A stretch of DNA of 64,000 nucleotides, taken from assembly GCF_000380025.1 (NCBI RefSeq), contig NZ_KB904184.1:33988-97987 (forward strand). The letters are read 5' to 3'. The position numbers and the translations under genes were made by a program. The notes under the pieces were generated by a model, which saw only the letters and a program-made list of their open reading frames with translations, was not told where the DNA came from and did no database searches. Within the stretch, counting starts at the first letter, position 1, and each line of letters opens with the position of its first letter. The stretch is from Streptococcus entericus DSM 14446. Its GTDB lineage: Bacteria > Bacillota > Bacilli > Lactobacillales > Streptococcaceae. This document shows positions 44,094 to 52,202 of this stretch, one piece after another.

Positions 44094-44123
44094 ATTGTAA
44101 CGTATTTCGCTTTGTGTTGTCAA
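44094..44123 (-). promoter_or_regulatory. Independent promoter of the toxin-antitoxin pair
   Basis: Minus-strand TTGACA (44118-44123), 18 bases, TACAAT (44094-44099). It starts immediately after the terminase stop codon, so the pair can be expressed in the lysogen when the late operon is silent. Confidence 0.75.
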
Positions 44124-45716
44124 CTAAAAACTCAAAATCCCACGTTCATCATAGACCGAATTCCCTTGTCCTTGGTGGCGAATACAACGGTCAAGTCCCA
44201 TGATAAGTGCGACAATCCCATCAATCTTTTCAATTGACTTTTCCTTGTCAGGCTTGATATTGCCTGCTGGGTCTTGTCGCATGACGACATTCTGCCCCAT
44301 CCACTTGAGAACAGGATGCCCACCGTGTTGGATTTTCCCTTCCATCATGAGCTTGAAGAGTTCTTTGGACGGTGGACTCATGTCCTTGTAGCCTTGACCA
44401 AATGGCACTAGGGTCAAACCCATGCCTTCAAGGTTTTGGACCATCTGGGTCGCATTCCAACGGTCATAGGCAATCTCTCGGATGTTATAGATAGTCGAGA
44501 GTTCCTCGATGAAGGCCTCAATGAAACCGTAATGAACCACATTACCTTCTGTCGTCTTGAGGTAGCCTTGCCTCTCCCAGACATCATAAAGCACATGATC
44601 TCTCCGACAGCGTAACTGTAAGGTATCTTCAGGCAACCAAAAATAAGGCAGGACAATGTAAGGCTCCTCTTCATGCCTTGGGGGAAAAACGAGGACAAAG
44701 GCGGTGATGTCTGAAGTACTGGATAAGTCCAGACCCGCAAAACACTCCCTTCCCTTAAGACTTTCCATATCAATTGGACGGCTGCCCTTATCATAGATGT
44801 GTTCAGGTAACCAAGTCACAGTTGAGCTGACCCACATATTGAGGCGGAGTTGCTTGAAGACATTCTCCTCCGCAGGATTATCGAGGGCATTCTGGTAGGC
44901 TTCTCTAACTCTGTCTAAGCCAATGGTATGACCAAGTGATGGATTGGCTTTGAGCCAGTTGGCTTCATCATTCCAATCCTCATCATCTGTTAGACCATAA
45001 ACGACTGGGTAGAAACTCGTGTCCTGCTTTCGACCATTGAGGATATCCAGAGCCTTGGTATGGAGTTCATAACAAATGGAGTTCTTATCATTACCTGCGG
45101 TAGTGATGATAAAAAAGAGAGGTTGTTCTCTGGCATCACCAGACCCCTTTGTCAGAACATCATAAAGGTGACGATTGGGTTGTGCATGAATTTCATCAAA
45201 GACAAGGCCTGATACGTTGAGACCATGCTTAGTACCTGTCTCTGCAGAGAGTACCTGATAAAAGCCTGCATTAGTGTAATTGACAATCCTTTTTGTTGCC
45301 CCCATGACTTTTGACCGTTTATCCAGTGCCTTACTCATGAGAACCATCTGTTTGGCCACATCAAAGACGATAGAGGCTTGGTTTCGGTCACAGGCCGCCC
45401 CATACACTTCAGCACTGGCCTCATTATCCGCATAGAGCAGGTAGAGGGCAATGGCAGCTGCCAATTCACTCTTCCCATTCTTTTTGGGAATTTCCACATA
45501 GGCAGTCAAGAACTGGCGATTACCATCTTCCTTCACAATCCCAAAAATATCTCGGACAATCTGTTCCTGCCAAGGAAGCAGGGTAAACTTCTTACCTGCC
45601 CATTTGCCCTTGGTATGACAGAGATTTTGGATAAAGGTCACAGCTCGGTCTGCCTTTGCTTTATCGTAGTGAGAGGTCGGAAGCATGAAAGGGGTTGGCT
45701 GATAATGATAAGTCAT
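44124..45716 (-). CDS. Terminase large subunit
   Basis: 530 residues. ATPase domain with Walker A variant IPKKNGKSELAAAIA (76-90), Walker B GLVFDEIHAQPN and the coupling motif FFIITTAGND; nuclease domain with AGLDLSSTSDITAFVL and AYDRWNATQMVQNLEG, ending in KPDKEKSIEKIDGIVALIMG. It packages DNA into the prohead and cuts it. It overlaps the small subunit by four bases. Confidence 0.95.
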   Translation of the reverse strand: MTYHYQPTPFMLPTSHYDKAKADRAVTFIQNLCHTKGKWAGKKFTLLPWQEQIVRDIFGIVKEDGNRQFLTAYVEIPKKNGKSELAAAIALYLLYADNEASAEVYGAACDRNQASIVFDVAKQMVLMSKALDKRSKVMGATKRIVNYTNAGFYQVLSAETGTKHGLNVSGLVFDEIHAQPNRHLYDVLTKGSGDAREQPLFFIITTAGNDKNSICYELHTKALDILNGRKQDTSFYPVVYGLTDDEDWNDEANWLKANPSLGHTIGLDRVREAYQNALDNPAEENVFKQLRLNMWVSSTVTWLPEHIYDKGSRPIDMESLKGRECFAGLDLSSTSDITAFVLVFPPRHEEEPYIVLPYFWLPEDTLQLRCRRDHVLYDVWERQGYLKTTEGNVVHYGFIEAFIEELSTIYNIREIAYDRWNATQMVQNLEGMGLTLVPFGQGYKDMSPPSKELFKLMMEGKIQHGGHPVLKWMGQNVVMRQDPAGNIKPDKEKSIEKIDGIVALIMGLDRCIRHQGQGNSVYDERGILSF

Positions 45717-46186
45717 AGGCGTCCTCCTAGTAGGTCTTCCATCTCATCCCCAGTTCCTCCGCCTTCTCCGATGGATGAGAGGCGTGTTCTAGCAGAGGGT
45801 GTTAACCCAAACTGTTCACAGAACTTGAGCATAATCTTGAGGTTGGTCTGACTGATGGAAACTTGAGGTACTTGTTGCAGGTAACCATTGGGTGTTTTGA
45901 TAATGGAACCATGCTTGGTCAGAAACTCTTCTGCCTCTTTCCAGCGAGCATAGGCCTGACAGTACCCTGCAAAGGCTGTCATGTCCATCTCCGTCAAAAG
46001 CCCCATCCCTTCCAAAATCTTACCCATTCGTTTCCATTCCTTCTTGGCATCGTCCTCCAACCACGGAGGACAACGTGGGGCTCTAGTCGGAGCTTTTAAC
46101 TCATTTGTAGGAATCGGTCGCTTACCAGGATTGCCCTCCAGCACTCTTAATGGAATTGGTTTTGGTTTTCGTCCTTTCTGAGCCAC
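45713..46186 (-). CDS. Terminase small subunit, P27 family
   Basis: 157 residues. The start AQKGRKPKPIPLRVLEGNPG and then RPIPTNELKAPTRAPRCPPW, LTEMDMTAFAGYCQAYARWK are hallmarks of P27-family small terminases, which recognise the packaging site on phage DNA. Confidence 0.93.
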   Translation of the reverse strand: MAQKGRKPKPIPLRVLEGNPGKRPIPTNELKAPTRAPRCPPWLEDDAKKEWKRMGKILEGMGLLTEMDMTAFAGYCQAYARWKEAEEFLTKHGSIIKTPNGYLQQVPQVSISQTNLKIMLKFCEQFGLTPSARTRLSSIGEGGGTGDEMEDLLGGRL

Positions 46187-46211
46187 TGCCTTGCCTCCTC
46201 TCTTTATTCAA

Positions 46212-47480
46212 TTATTTCTCACACTTTTTTGAAGAAAGAATGGCTTGACCTATGGCATAAACCACATTGACGGTGACCCCATTGCCTGCCTGCTTATAGA
46301 GCTGGGCATCCGAATTGACTGCTTGAGCTTTGTCAAATAGTTCATCTGAAAAGCCTTGAAGTCTAAAGCACTCTCTTGGTGTCAGTCGTCTGATTTTGAC
46401 CAGTCGTTCCTTCCAAACCACAGCACCCATCTGTCCACTACAGGATAAATTATGGGCCACACCTTTCCCTACCCTTGCTCGTCTGGTAGGTGAAGCTGGA
46501 TAAGCAAGATCAACGGAATCGCCAGGTTCTGCCACTTGGTAGCCCTGTTTTGTACCATTTCTAACCTTTATACCTTCCAAAACACCATGTCTATCTTGGG
46601 AAGTCAAGGTAAACATAGGTTCATCTTCACCTTTAATACGTCTACCATTTTGGCGCTTCCTCAATCTATCTGGGGGCAGAATTGGTTGTACTTCTAGAAC
46701 CCCTGAGTTCCGTCCTGGAATTTTATGAACCCCTGCATTATAACGTGTGGTCAAACAGCGTGCATTCTCTGTAATCTTTGGCTCCTTGATAGTTTGGTCA
46801 ATCAGGTAGAGTCCTGTCTTGGCCCCAAGTCCGCCTCCTTCACCAACCAGCGTTGTGGAAATACCAGAGATATCATAGACCCGATAACTCTGCATACCGC
46901 CTACAAGTTGCTTAAGACGGCCACCGCTTTCTCCGCTGAGAGGTAGTACTTGTCGTCGACCTCGACTTCTAAGATGGCAGAGAGTGTAGACTCGTTCTCG
47001 GTTTTGGGGGACACCGTAATCTTTGGAATTGAACACTTGCCATTCGAGGTCATACCCTGCTTGGTCCAAGTCAAAAAGATAGTCGAGGTAATCTCGACCG
47101 GAGCCACTTGATAAAAGTCCTTTAACATTTTCAAGGAGTAACCACTCGGGTTTATCTTCTTCTTTTTGGCTTTTGAGGAGGCTAACAAGGCTAAAAAAGA
47201 GTCCACTTCGCTCAGCGTGTAGGCCTGCTCGTCTCCCTGCAATAGACACATTTTGGCAAGGGCTTCCCGCAGTCCATAAATCTGCTTTTGGTAGTTGTAT
47301 GGGGTCAATGGTGGTGATGTCGTCATGAAACCATTCTCCTTTCGTATCGTACATGGCCTCGTAAGATTTACGGGCAAACTTATCAATCTCACAGTAGCCG
47401 ACACAGGTCATGCCTGCCAATTCAAGCCCTCGTCTGAAACCACCCACCCCTGCAAAGAAATCTATAAAGGTTAGGCTCAT
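46212..47480 (-). CDS. C5-cytosine DNA methyltransferase
   Basis: 422 residues from ATG 47480. Motif I TFIDFFAGVGGFRRG (4-18), motif IV SPCQNVSIAG with catalytic Cys75, ENVKGLLSSGSGRDY (ENV, 117-119), GVPQNRERVYTL, and the C-terminal RLTPRECFRLQGFSD and QAGNGVTVNVVYAIGQAI. All motifs are in the normal order and no restriction partner is next to it, so it is an orphan phage methyltransferase, probably protecting phage DNA. It overlaps the next methyltransferase by four bases. Confidence 0.94.
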   Translation of the reverse strand: MSLTFIDFFAGVGGFRRGLELAGMTCVGYCEIDKFARKSYEAMYDTKGEWFHDDITTIDPIQLPKADLWTAGSPCQNVSIAGRRAGLHAERSGLFFSLVSLLKSQKEEDKPEWLLLENVKGLLSSGSGRDYLDYLFDLDQAGYDLEWQVFNSKDYGVPQNRERVYTLCHLRSRGRRQVLPLSGESGGRLKQLVGGMQSYRVYDISGISTTLVGEGGGLGAKTGLYLIDQTIKEPKITENARCLTTRYNAGVHKIPGRNSGVLEVQPILPPDRLRKRQNGRRIKGEDEPMFTLTSQDRHGVLEGIKVRNGTKQGYQVAEPGDSVDLAYPASPTRRARVGKGVAHNLSCSGQMGAVVWKERLVKIRRLTPRECFRLQGFSDELFDKAQAVNSDAQLYKQAGNGVTVNVVYAIGQAILSSKKCEK

Positions 47481-48733
47481 AGGCTCTCCTCCATGGCTTG
47501 AACCGCCTCCTCGTAGGTGAGAGTTGCACCACCACGATTGACAGAGATGGCTGTATCTCCTGTCGCCTCCATGTAGCGACAAACAATCACATCCACAAAC
47601 TTCTCATCGAGTTCTATACCATAACACATCCGACCTGTCTGGTCTGATGCCAAGAGGGTTGAACCTGAACCCAAGAAGGGGTCCAGTACCAACGTTCCTC
47701 GCATGGAGGAGTTTTGAATGGGATAGGCCATGATCTGAATAGGCTTCATGGTTGGGTGGTCTTTGCTGGACTTTGGTCGATCATACTCCCAAATGGTGGT
47801 CTGCTTTCTATCTGAGAACCACTGGTGTTTGCCTTTTTGTTTCCAACCAAAGAGGCAAGGTTCGTGTTGCCACTGGTAAGGACTACGCCCAAGGACAAGG
47901 GAGTTCTTCTTCCAGACACAACAACCGCTCAGATAGAAACCTGCATCCTTGAAGGCCTTTCTAAAGTTAAGACCTTCTGTATCCGCATGGAAAACATAGA
48001 TGGAGGCATCGGACTCCATGTGCTGTTCCACTTGAGTAAACATGGCTAGAAGAAACTTGTAAAAATCACTATCAGACATGTTATCGTTTAAAATTTTTCC
48101 TGCAGTCTCTTCGACATCCACATTGTATGGCGGGTCGGTCACGACCAGGTTAGCCTTCTTATCCCCCAGCAACAAACCATAGGTCTCTGACTTAGTCGAG
48201 TCGCCACAAATGACTCGGTGCTTACCTAAGTGCCAGATGTCACCAAGTCTTGCGACCGTTGGTTTCTTCAACTCCTCTTCCACATCAAAGTCATCTTCCT
48301 TGAGGTCCTTGTCATGGATATTGGATAGGATATCATCAATCTCAGGGGCTTCAAAACCTGTCAAATCCAGATTGAAATCTGCCTCCTGTAAGTCCAAAAG
48401 CAAGTCCGCCAAGAGCTGGTCATCCCATTGACCCGTAATTTTATTGAGGGCAATGTTCAGAGCCTTTTCATCTTCCTTTGGAAGGTCAACAATAACACAC
48501 TTAGCTGTTTCATACTTGAGGTCTTTAAGAACAGTCAGTCTCTGATGGCCACCAATAACCGTCAGGTCTTTGTTTACAATAATGGGATCCACGTAGCCGA
48601 ACTTCAATAACGACTGCTTGATTTTCTCGTATTCCCTATCGCCCTTCTTCAGTTTTTTCCGTGGATTATAACCTGCAGGTTTGAGGCTGGTTAAAGGGAG
48701 TTCTTTAATCTCCATTTTTGGTTGCTTGGTCAT
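47477..48733 (-). CDS. ParB-domain DNA methyltransferase (N6-A or N4-C)
   Basis: 418 residues. The N-terminal ParB/Srx-like nuclease-type domain shows NPRKKLKKGDREYEKIKQS and VIGGHQRLTVLK (GGHQR 61-65). The C-terminal methyltransferase has catalytic DPPY at 200-203 (VVTDPPYNVD), then HPTMKPIQIMAY and LDPFLGSGSTLLASDQTGRM, the SAM site, which is the beta-class order. Common in phages; the ParB part may guide target choice or act as an NTPase. The pair of methyltransferases is coupled to the terminase operon. Confidence 0.92.
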   Translation of the reverse strand: MTKQPKMEIKELPLTSLKPAGYNPRKKLKKGDREYEKIKQSLLKFGYVDPIIVNKDLTVIGGHQRLTVLKDLKYETAKCVIVDLPKEDEKALNIALNKITGQWDDQLLADLLLDLQEADFNLDLTGFEAPEIDDILSNIHDKDLKEDDFDVEEELKKPTVARLGDIWHLGKHRVICGDSTKSETYGLLLGDKKANLVVTDPPYNVDVEETAGKILNDNMSDSDFYKFLLAMFTQVEQHMESDASIYVFHADTEGLNFRKAFKDAGFYLSGCCVWKKNSLVLGRSPYQWQHEPCLFGWKQKGKHQWFSDRKQTTIWEYDRPKSSKDHPTMKPIQIMAYPIQNSSMRGTLVLDPFLGSGSTLLASDQTGRMCYGIELDEKFVDVIVCRYMEATGDTAISVNRGGATLTYEEAVQAMEESL

Positions 48734-49160
48734 GATTTACTCCTTTATAAAATCGTGCTTGGATGTAACAAGGGTGTCCACAGAACTTCCTTGTTGGATT
48801 GGCATAAGCTAAAAAAGACCTGCCACATGTTTGGCAAGTCAATTCATGGTAGGCTGTCTTAGTTTTATCATGGTTGTCTGAGTGGGTTTCCCACCAGACC
48901 TTACGGCACCTGTCTGAACAGAACTTCTTGGGTCTACCTGTTGCTTTGTGAACTAAGACTTGGTGGCAGGTCTTGCAATAAGACCCACCTCCCTCATCTA
49001 AGTTCTCTTTGACAAGATTCCCCAGTCCCTTTAGCTCAGGGTTTCGACCACAATACTTTTTGACCGCATCACGAGAAAGGTTCAGGGTCTTGGCAATCGT
49101 ACCATAGCCTAGTCCTTCATGACGAAGTTGCCAAATCTGCCGTCGCTGGCTTTCGTTCAT
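48705..49160 (-). CDS. HTH and zinc-finger phage protein
   Basis: 151 residues. N-terminal helix-turn-helix MNESQRRQIWQLRHEGLGYG and TIAKTLNLSRDAVKKYCG, then two zinc-binding segments (CKTCHQVL ... KKFCSDRCRKVWWETH and CQTCGRSF ... RKFCGHPCYIQARF). Proteins like this lie just upstream of phage methyltransferases and are sometimes labelled sigma-70-like. It probably binds DNA; overlap with the next gene is 29 bases. Confidence 0.75.
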   Translation of the reverse strand: MNESQRRQIWQLRHEGLGYGTIAKTLNLSRDAVKKYCGRNPELKGLGNLVKENLDEGGGSYCKTCHQVLVHKATGRPKKFCSDRCRKVWWETHSDNHDKTKTAYHELTCQTCGRSFLAYANPTRKFCGHPCYIQARFYKGVNHDQATKNGD

Positions 49161-49411
49161 TGGTTCTCCTCCTCACTAAAAAAAGACCTAAAAAGGCTAT
49201 TTCCAACCTTTTTTACGGTCATTTTTGACTATTTTTTTCTACTAAAAAACGAAACAGCACCTCCCTACAAACCTTATAACCATAAGGAATAAGCCACTAA
49301 AATCCTCATTTTTAGTGTACCCCCTCCCCAATTTTGCGAAAACGCACGTTTGAGGGGGCCACGGTCTTTCAGGACAAGGGGTTTAGAGATTTTATCCCCC
49401 CTACCCCCAAC
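49161..49411. other. Intergenic region with candidate cos/packaging site
   Basis: About 250 bases between the HNH nuclease and the methyltransferase module. Homopolymer stretches are followed by a GC-rich section at about 49318-49390 containing TTTTGCGAAAACGCACG and GAGGGGGCCACGG flanked by C-runs. No gene is seen. HNH nuclease genes next to packaging sites are usual in cos-type phages, so this is a candidate cos; this is inference only. Confidence 0.35.
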
Positions 49412-49777
49412 CTAAAAACGGTAACGAAACTCTTGGAAGCGATCCTCCGTTTGTGTCTTTCTATCATGACATGACTTACATAAGGGTTGCCAATTTGATT
49501 GGTCCCAGAAGAGGTCTTGGTCACCTCGGTGAGGGGTGATGTGATCCACCACAGTTGCTTTGACCAGTTTCCCCTGCTTCTGACAATGAATACAGAGTGG
49601 ATTGACTTTGAGAAAACGTAGTCGAGCTGTCCGCCATCGGCTGGTGTAGCCTTTTTCCGTGGTACTCCTCGTATCAAACTGAACCAGGGGTTTGTGCTCC
49701 TCGCAATACTTGTTTCCATAGCTGACTAACTTTGGGCAACGGTTATGTTTACAAGGGGTGCTAGGTCTTTGTGGCAT
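49412..49777 (-). CDS. HNH endonuclease
   Basis: 121 residues from ATG 49777. Cysteine-rich N-terminus (CKHNRCPKLVSYGNKYCEEH), then CIHCQKQG, the catalytic VVDHITPHRGD and NWQPLCKSCHDRKTQTED, the standard H-N-H order with zinc cysteines. In HK97-like phages this type of protein is needed with terminase for cos cleavage. It lies upstream of the candidate cos region. Confidence 0.9.
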   Translation of the reverse strand: MPQRPSTPCKHNRCPKLVSYGNKYCEEHKPLVQFDTRSTTEKGYTSRWRTARLRFLKVNPLCIHCQKQGKLVKATVVDHITPHRGDQDLFWDQSNWQPLCKSCHDRKTQTEDRFQEFRYRF

Positions 49778-49796
49778 ATAATACTCCTTCCACAAG

Positions 49797-49823
49797 AAAA
49801 GCCCTACCCTTCGGTAAGGCTCC
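49797..49823 (-). terminator. Terminator between DUF6900-like gene and HNH
   Basis: Minus-strand AGCCTTACC-GAAG-GGTAGGGCT (one wobble) followed by TTTTCTTG. Confidence 0.7.
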
Positions 49824-49826
49824 TAT

Positions 49827-49997
49827 CTACTTCTCGCTCGCTTGTCCTGCCTTGTAGGCTTCCTCAAGGGCTGCCTTCAAGGTCCAAACCGATACATCTA
49901 GGAAATCCTCGTTGTCGCTGTTTCTTGTTTCCAAATCGGAGCGTCCGAAGTTCTTGAAGATGATTCCGAATAAGTCTTTTTCCATTTGGGTTTTCAT
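49827..49997 (-). CDS. Small DUF6900-like phage protein
   Basis: 56 residues, MKTQMEKDLFGIIFKNFGRS followed by LETRNSDNEDFLDVSVWTL and a helix KAALEEAYKAGQAS. GGAGAAC lies nine bases ahead of ATG 49997. Short proteins with FxLETRNSDxxDF occur in many mobile elements and are grouped, as I recall, as DUF6900. Function unknown. The last gene before a terminator. Confidence 0.75.
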   Translation of the reverse strand: MKTQMEKDLFGIIFKNFGRSDLETRNSDNEDFLDVSVWTLKAALEEAYKAGQASEK

Positions 49998-50088
49998 GTG
50001 GTTGTTCTCCTTTTGTTTTGGTAAGTGTATATTACCGTAGGTGCCAACACATATCCAGTCTTATTTGCGAGATAGTCAAAGTTTTTTT

Positions 50089-51126
50089 TTACAGTTCCCA
50101 AGGCAGGTTTTTCTTCCCAAAATGCCCATAGGTTGCGGTCTTTCGATAGTCGACATCAAGGAGGTTCAGCTCCTTAATGATTCCTTGTAGCGTCAAGTCA
50201 TAGCGGAGTTCAATCATCTTAACTAGGCTGTCCTCCGAGTACGAACTCGTCCCAAAGGTATCCACCGCAATCGACACAGGTTTCTTCAGGCCAATAGCAT
50301 AAGCCAGTTGAACCTCGCAACGTTTGGCATAACCTTCACGGACAATGTCCTTGGCAATCTTCCGTGCCATGTAGGCAGCGGAGCGGTCAACCTTGCTTGG
50401 GTCTTTCCCAGAGAATGCTCCACCACCATGGCGACAGAAACCGCCGTAGGTATCCGCTATGATTTTACGACCTGTAACACCTGCATCCGCATAAGAGCTA
50501 CCAAGAACAAAGCGACCTGTTGGGTTAACCAAGACCTTAAAATCGGTGTTCTGTTTGTAGCGTTTGGCAACCTTAACCATCACCTCTTTGACAATGGCTT
50601 TGACTTGTTTTCGAGTTGCATTAGGTTTATGCTGAATTGAGACCAAGAAAGTCTTGATGCGTTTTTGCTCATCATCATAGGTGACTTGAGCCTTGGCATC
50701 AGGCAACAGTAAGGAATGATGAAGCTTTTTCAATTCTTCCAACACTCGTGTCGCAAGGACAAAAGGCAAGGGTAAATACTCAGGTGTTTCATCTGTCGCA
50801 TAGCCATACATGAGACCTTGGTCTCCTGCACCACCTGCATCAACACCTTGTGCAATGTCTCGGCTTTGAAGCCCAATGAGGTTCGTGACACAAACATCCG
50901 TCATGCCAATCGGCTTAACCACTTCAAGAACCAGAGCTTCCACATCAAAGATTGCGGAAGTCCTTACCTCACCTGCAACCACAACATGGTGATCCTTGAT
51001 GAGGGTTTCTACCGCCACTCGACTGTGTTTATCTTGAACCAAACAAGCTGTGACAATGGCATCTGAGATTTGGTCGCAGATTTTATCTGGGTGTCCATGT
51101 GACACCTGTTCACTAGTTACTAACAT
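50089..51126 (-). CDS. metK: Phage-encoded S-adenosylmethionine synthetase
   Basis: 345 residues from ATG 51126 (GGAGG six bases upstream). It shows GHPDK at 11-15, the GAGDQGLMYGYATDET signature, GGFCRHGGGAFSGKDPSKVD and the DxGHFGK end (TYGHFGKKNLPWEL). These are the ATP, methionine and metal binding motifs of MetK. It is shorter than chromosomal streptococcal MetK (about 395 residues) and diverged in the middle. It makes S-adenosylmethionine, the cofactor of the two phage methyltransferases encoded 3-4 kb downstream. Confidence 0.93.
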   Translation of the reverse strand: MLVTSEQVSHGHPDKICDQISDAIVTACLVQDKHSRVAVETLIKDHHVVVAGEVRTSAIFDVEALVLEVVKPIGMTDVCVTNLIGLQSRDIAQGVDAGGAGDQGLMYGYATDETPEYLPLPFVLATRVLEELKKLHHSLLLPDAKAQVTYDDEQKRIKTFLVSIQHKPNATRKQVKAIVKEVMVKVAKRYKQNTDFKVLVNPTGRFVLGSSYADAGVTGRKIIADTYGGFCRHGGGAFSGKDPSKVDRSAAYMARKIAKDIVREGYAKRCEVQLAYAIGLKKPVSIAVDTFGTSSYSEDSLVKMIELRYDLTLQGIIKELNLLDVDYRKTATYGHFGKKNLPWEL

Positions 51127-51140
51127 CGCTTCCTCCATGC

Positions 51141-51173
51141 AAAAAGCCCAACCCTCAAATGAGAGTCAGGCCT
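51141..51173 (-). terminator. Stem-loop with T-run just before metK
   Basis: Minus-strand GGCCTGACTCTCATTTGAGG then GTTGGGCTTTTTGC: a long stem with several G-T pairs and then five T. It lies only 16 bases before the metK start, so it either ends upstream transcription or works as an attenuator of metK. Confidence 0.65.
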
Positions 51174-51225
51174 GTTTCTATATTTTTTGACATCTTAAGT
51201 ATACCACCTCTAAAATGAAAAGTCA

Positions 51226-51291
51226 GTACCGTCTTAGTACCGCTTTAGTATCGGGGTAGTTCCACCCTAGTACCGCCCTAGTACCAACTTT
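51226..51291. repeat. Tandem 11-bp repeats upstream of metK
   Basis: Five complete units and one partial in exact 11-base phase: GTACCGTCTTA, GTACCGCTTTA, GTATCGGGGTA, GTTCCACCCTA, GTACCGCCCTA, then GTACCAACTTT. One unit per helical turn would display each on the same DNA face. It lies in the 223-base gap between the PemK/MazF-like gene and metK. Confidence 0.85.
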
Positions 51292-51350
51292 CCAAAAGCT
51301 ACTGTTTTTACTTGACAAATAAAAAAAGACTGCAACTAATCAGCTGAAGT

Positions 51351-51701
51351 CTATAAACCTAACTGTATCTTCAAAGCCTGGTCAATCTTGTTCAACCAGT
51401 TCTTATCCCACACGCAGGCAATCTTGTCTTCCAACAACCCCTTATCAATGGTGCTCACTTGCTCGGCTAAAACGAGACTAGACCGTTTGAGTCCTTTGAT
51501 AACACCTTGTGGTAAAAACACATGAGTGGGTAACTCCTTCTTCTTTTTGACCTGACTGGTCAAAGGAACGACAGTCACCAGATGAGAATGGAGATTGGCC
51601 AGATCATTGCTGACGATTAAGGCTGGTCGTCTCCCTTGCTGATAATGGCTACCTTCCAGTTCACTAAAGTTCACATAATAGATATCGCCTCTCTTACACA
51701 T
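51351..51701 (-). CDS. PemK/MazF-family protein
   Basis: 116 residues. CKRGDIYYVNFSELEGSHYQ, QGRRPALIVSNDLANLHSHL and VTVVPLTSQ are hallmark segments of PemK/MazF toxins (sequence-specific mRNA interferases). No small antitoxin gene precedes it; the neighbour is a 155-residue late-regulator-like protein nine bases away. It may be a lone phage-borne effector, or be controlled by that neighbour. Confidence 0.88.
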   Translation of the reverse strand: MCKRGDIYYVNFSELEGSHYQQGRRPALIVSNDLANLHSHLVTVVPLTSQVKKKKELPTHVFLPQGVIKGLKRSSLVLAEQVSTIDKGLLEDKIACVWDKNWLNKIDQALKIQLGL

Positions 51702-51709
51702 AGTTCCTC

Positions 51710-52177
51710 CTAACTTAACAAATAATCCGCTAGCTGTTGTTGCTTTAGTTGATAAATGGCATCAAGCTCCTTGATAGCCCTTTTTTTCCATCTGGTAATG
51801 CTGCTACGACTGATATGATATTTGACCATCAGATTATCCCAACTCTCTCCCTCTACAACCAAATCAACGACAAAAGTCGAAAGTTCTTCAGGCAATTGCT
51901 TGATAGCTGTCTCAAAGAAAGCCAAATCCTGAATCAGCTTTAAGTATCTATCAGACAAAAACTGATAGAGTTCTCGATTAGCAGCCGCAGTCTTTTCCCT
52001 GAAGGATAAGGCAATGGTCTCTGTTCGGTCATGACGTTTGGTCATACTTACCCTTGGCTCATCACTTTGCCCACCAAAGACCATGGTGTCAATCATCTCT
52101 TCTTCTGTGATACCGACAAAGTTTTCCAGCTGATGACGCAATAATCTCACTTCTTTTTGCATCACCTCATAGTTCAT
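51710..52177 (-). CDS. Phage late-transcription regulator (ArpU/sigma-like)
   Basis: 155 residues from ATG 52177. Coiled N-terminus (MQKEVRLLRHQLENFVGITE) and a C-terminal helix-turn-helix (VVEGESWDNLMVKYHISRSS then ITRWKKRAIKELDAIY), the order of ArpU/RinA-like regulators that switch on late genes in Gram-positive phages. The upstream position relative to HNH, terminase and structural genes is the usual one. A longer start at 52201 is possible. Confidence 0.75.
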   Translation of the reverse strand: MNYEVMQKEVRLLRHQLENFVGITEEEMIDTMVFGGQSDEPRVSMTKRHDRTETIALSFREKTAAANRELYQFLSDRYLKLIQDLAFFETAIKQLPEELSTFVVDLVVEGESWDNLMVKYHISRSSITRWKKRAIKELDAIYQLKQQQLADYLLS

Positions 52178-52202
52178 AAACAAGCGTTCTGCTTCTGACA
52201 TC

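Noticed and set aside
46212..48733. Complete restriction-modification system
   Set aside because: Two methyltransferases are present but no partner restriction gene; they are best read as orphan phage methyltransferases.
49369..49719. Minus-strand 116-codon frame
   Set aside because: Alternative frame of the HNH gene; it lacks the H-N-H motif and a ribosome site.
51226..51291. CRISPR array
   Set aside because: Units are 11 bp and adjoining, without spacers, and there are no cas genes.
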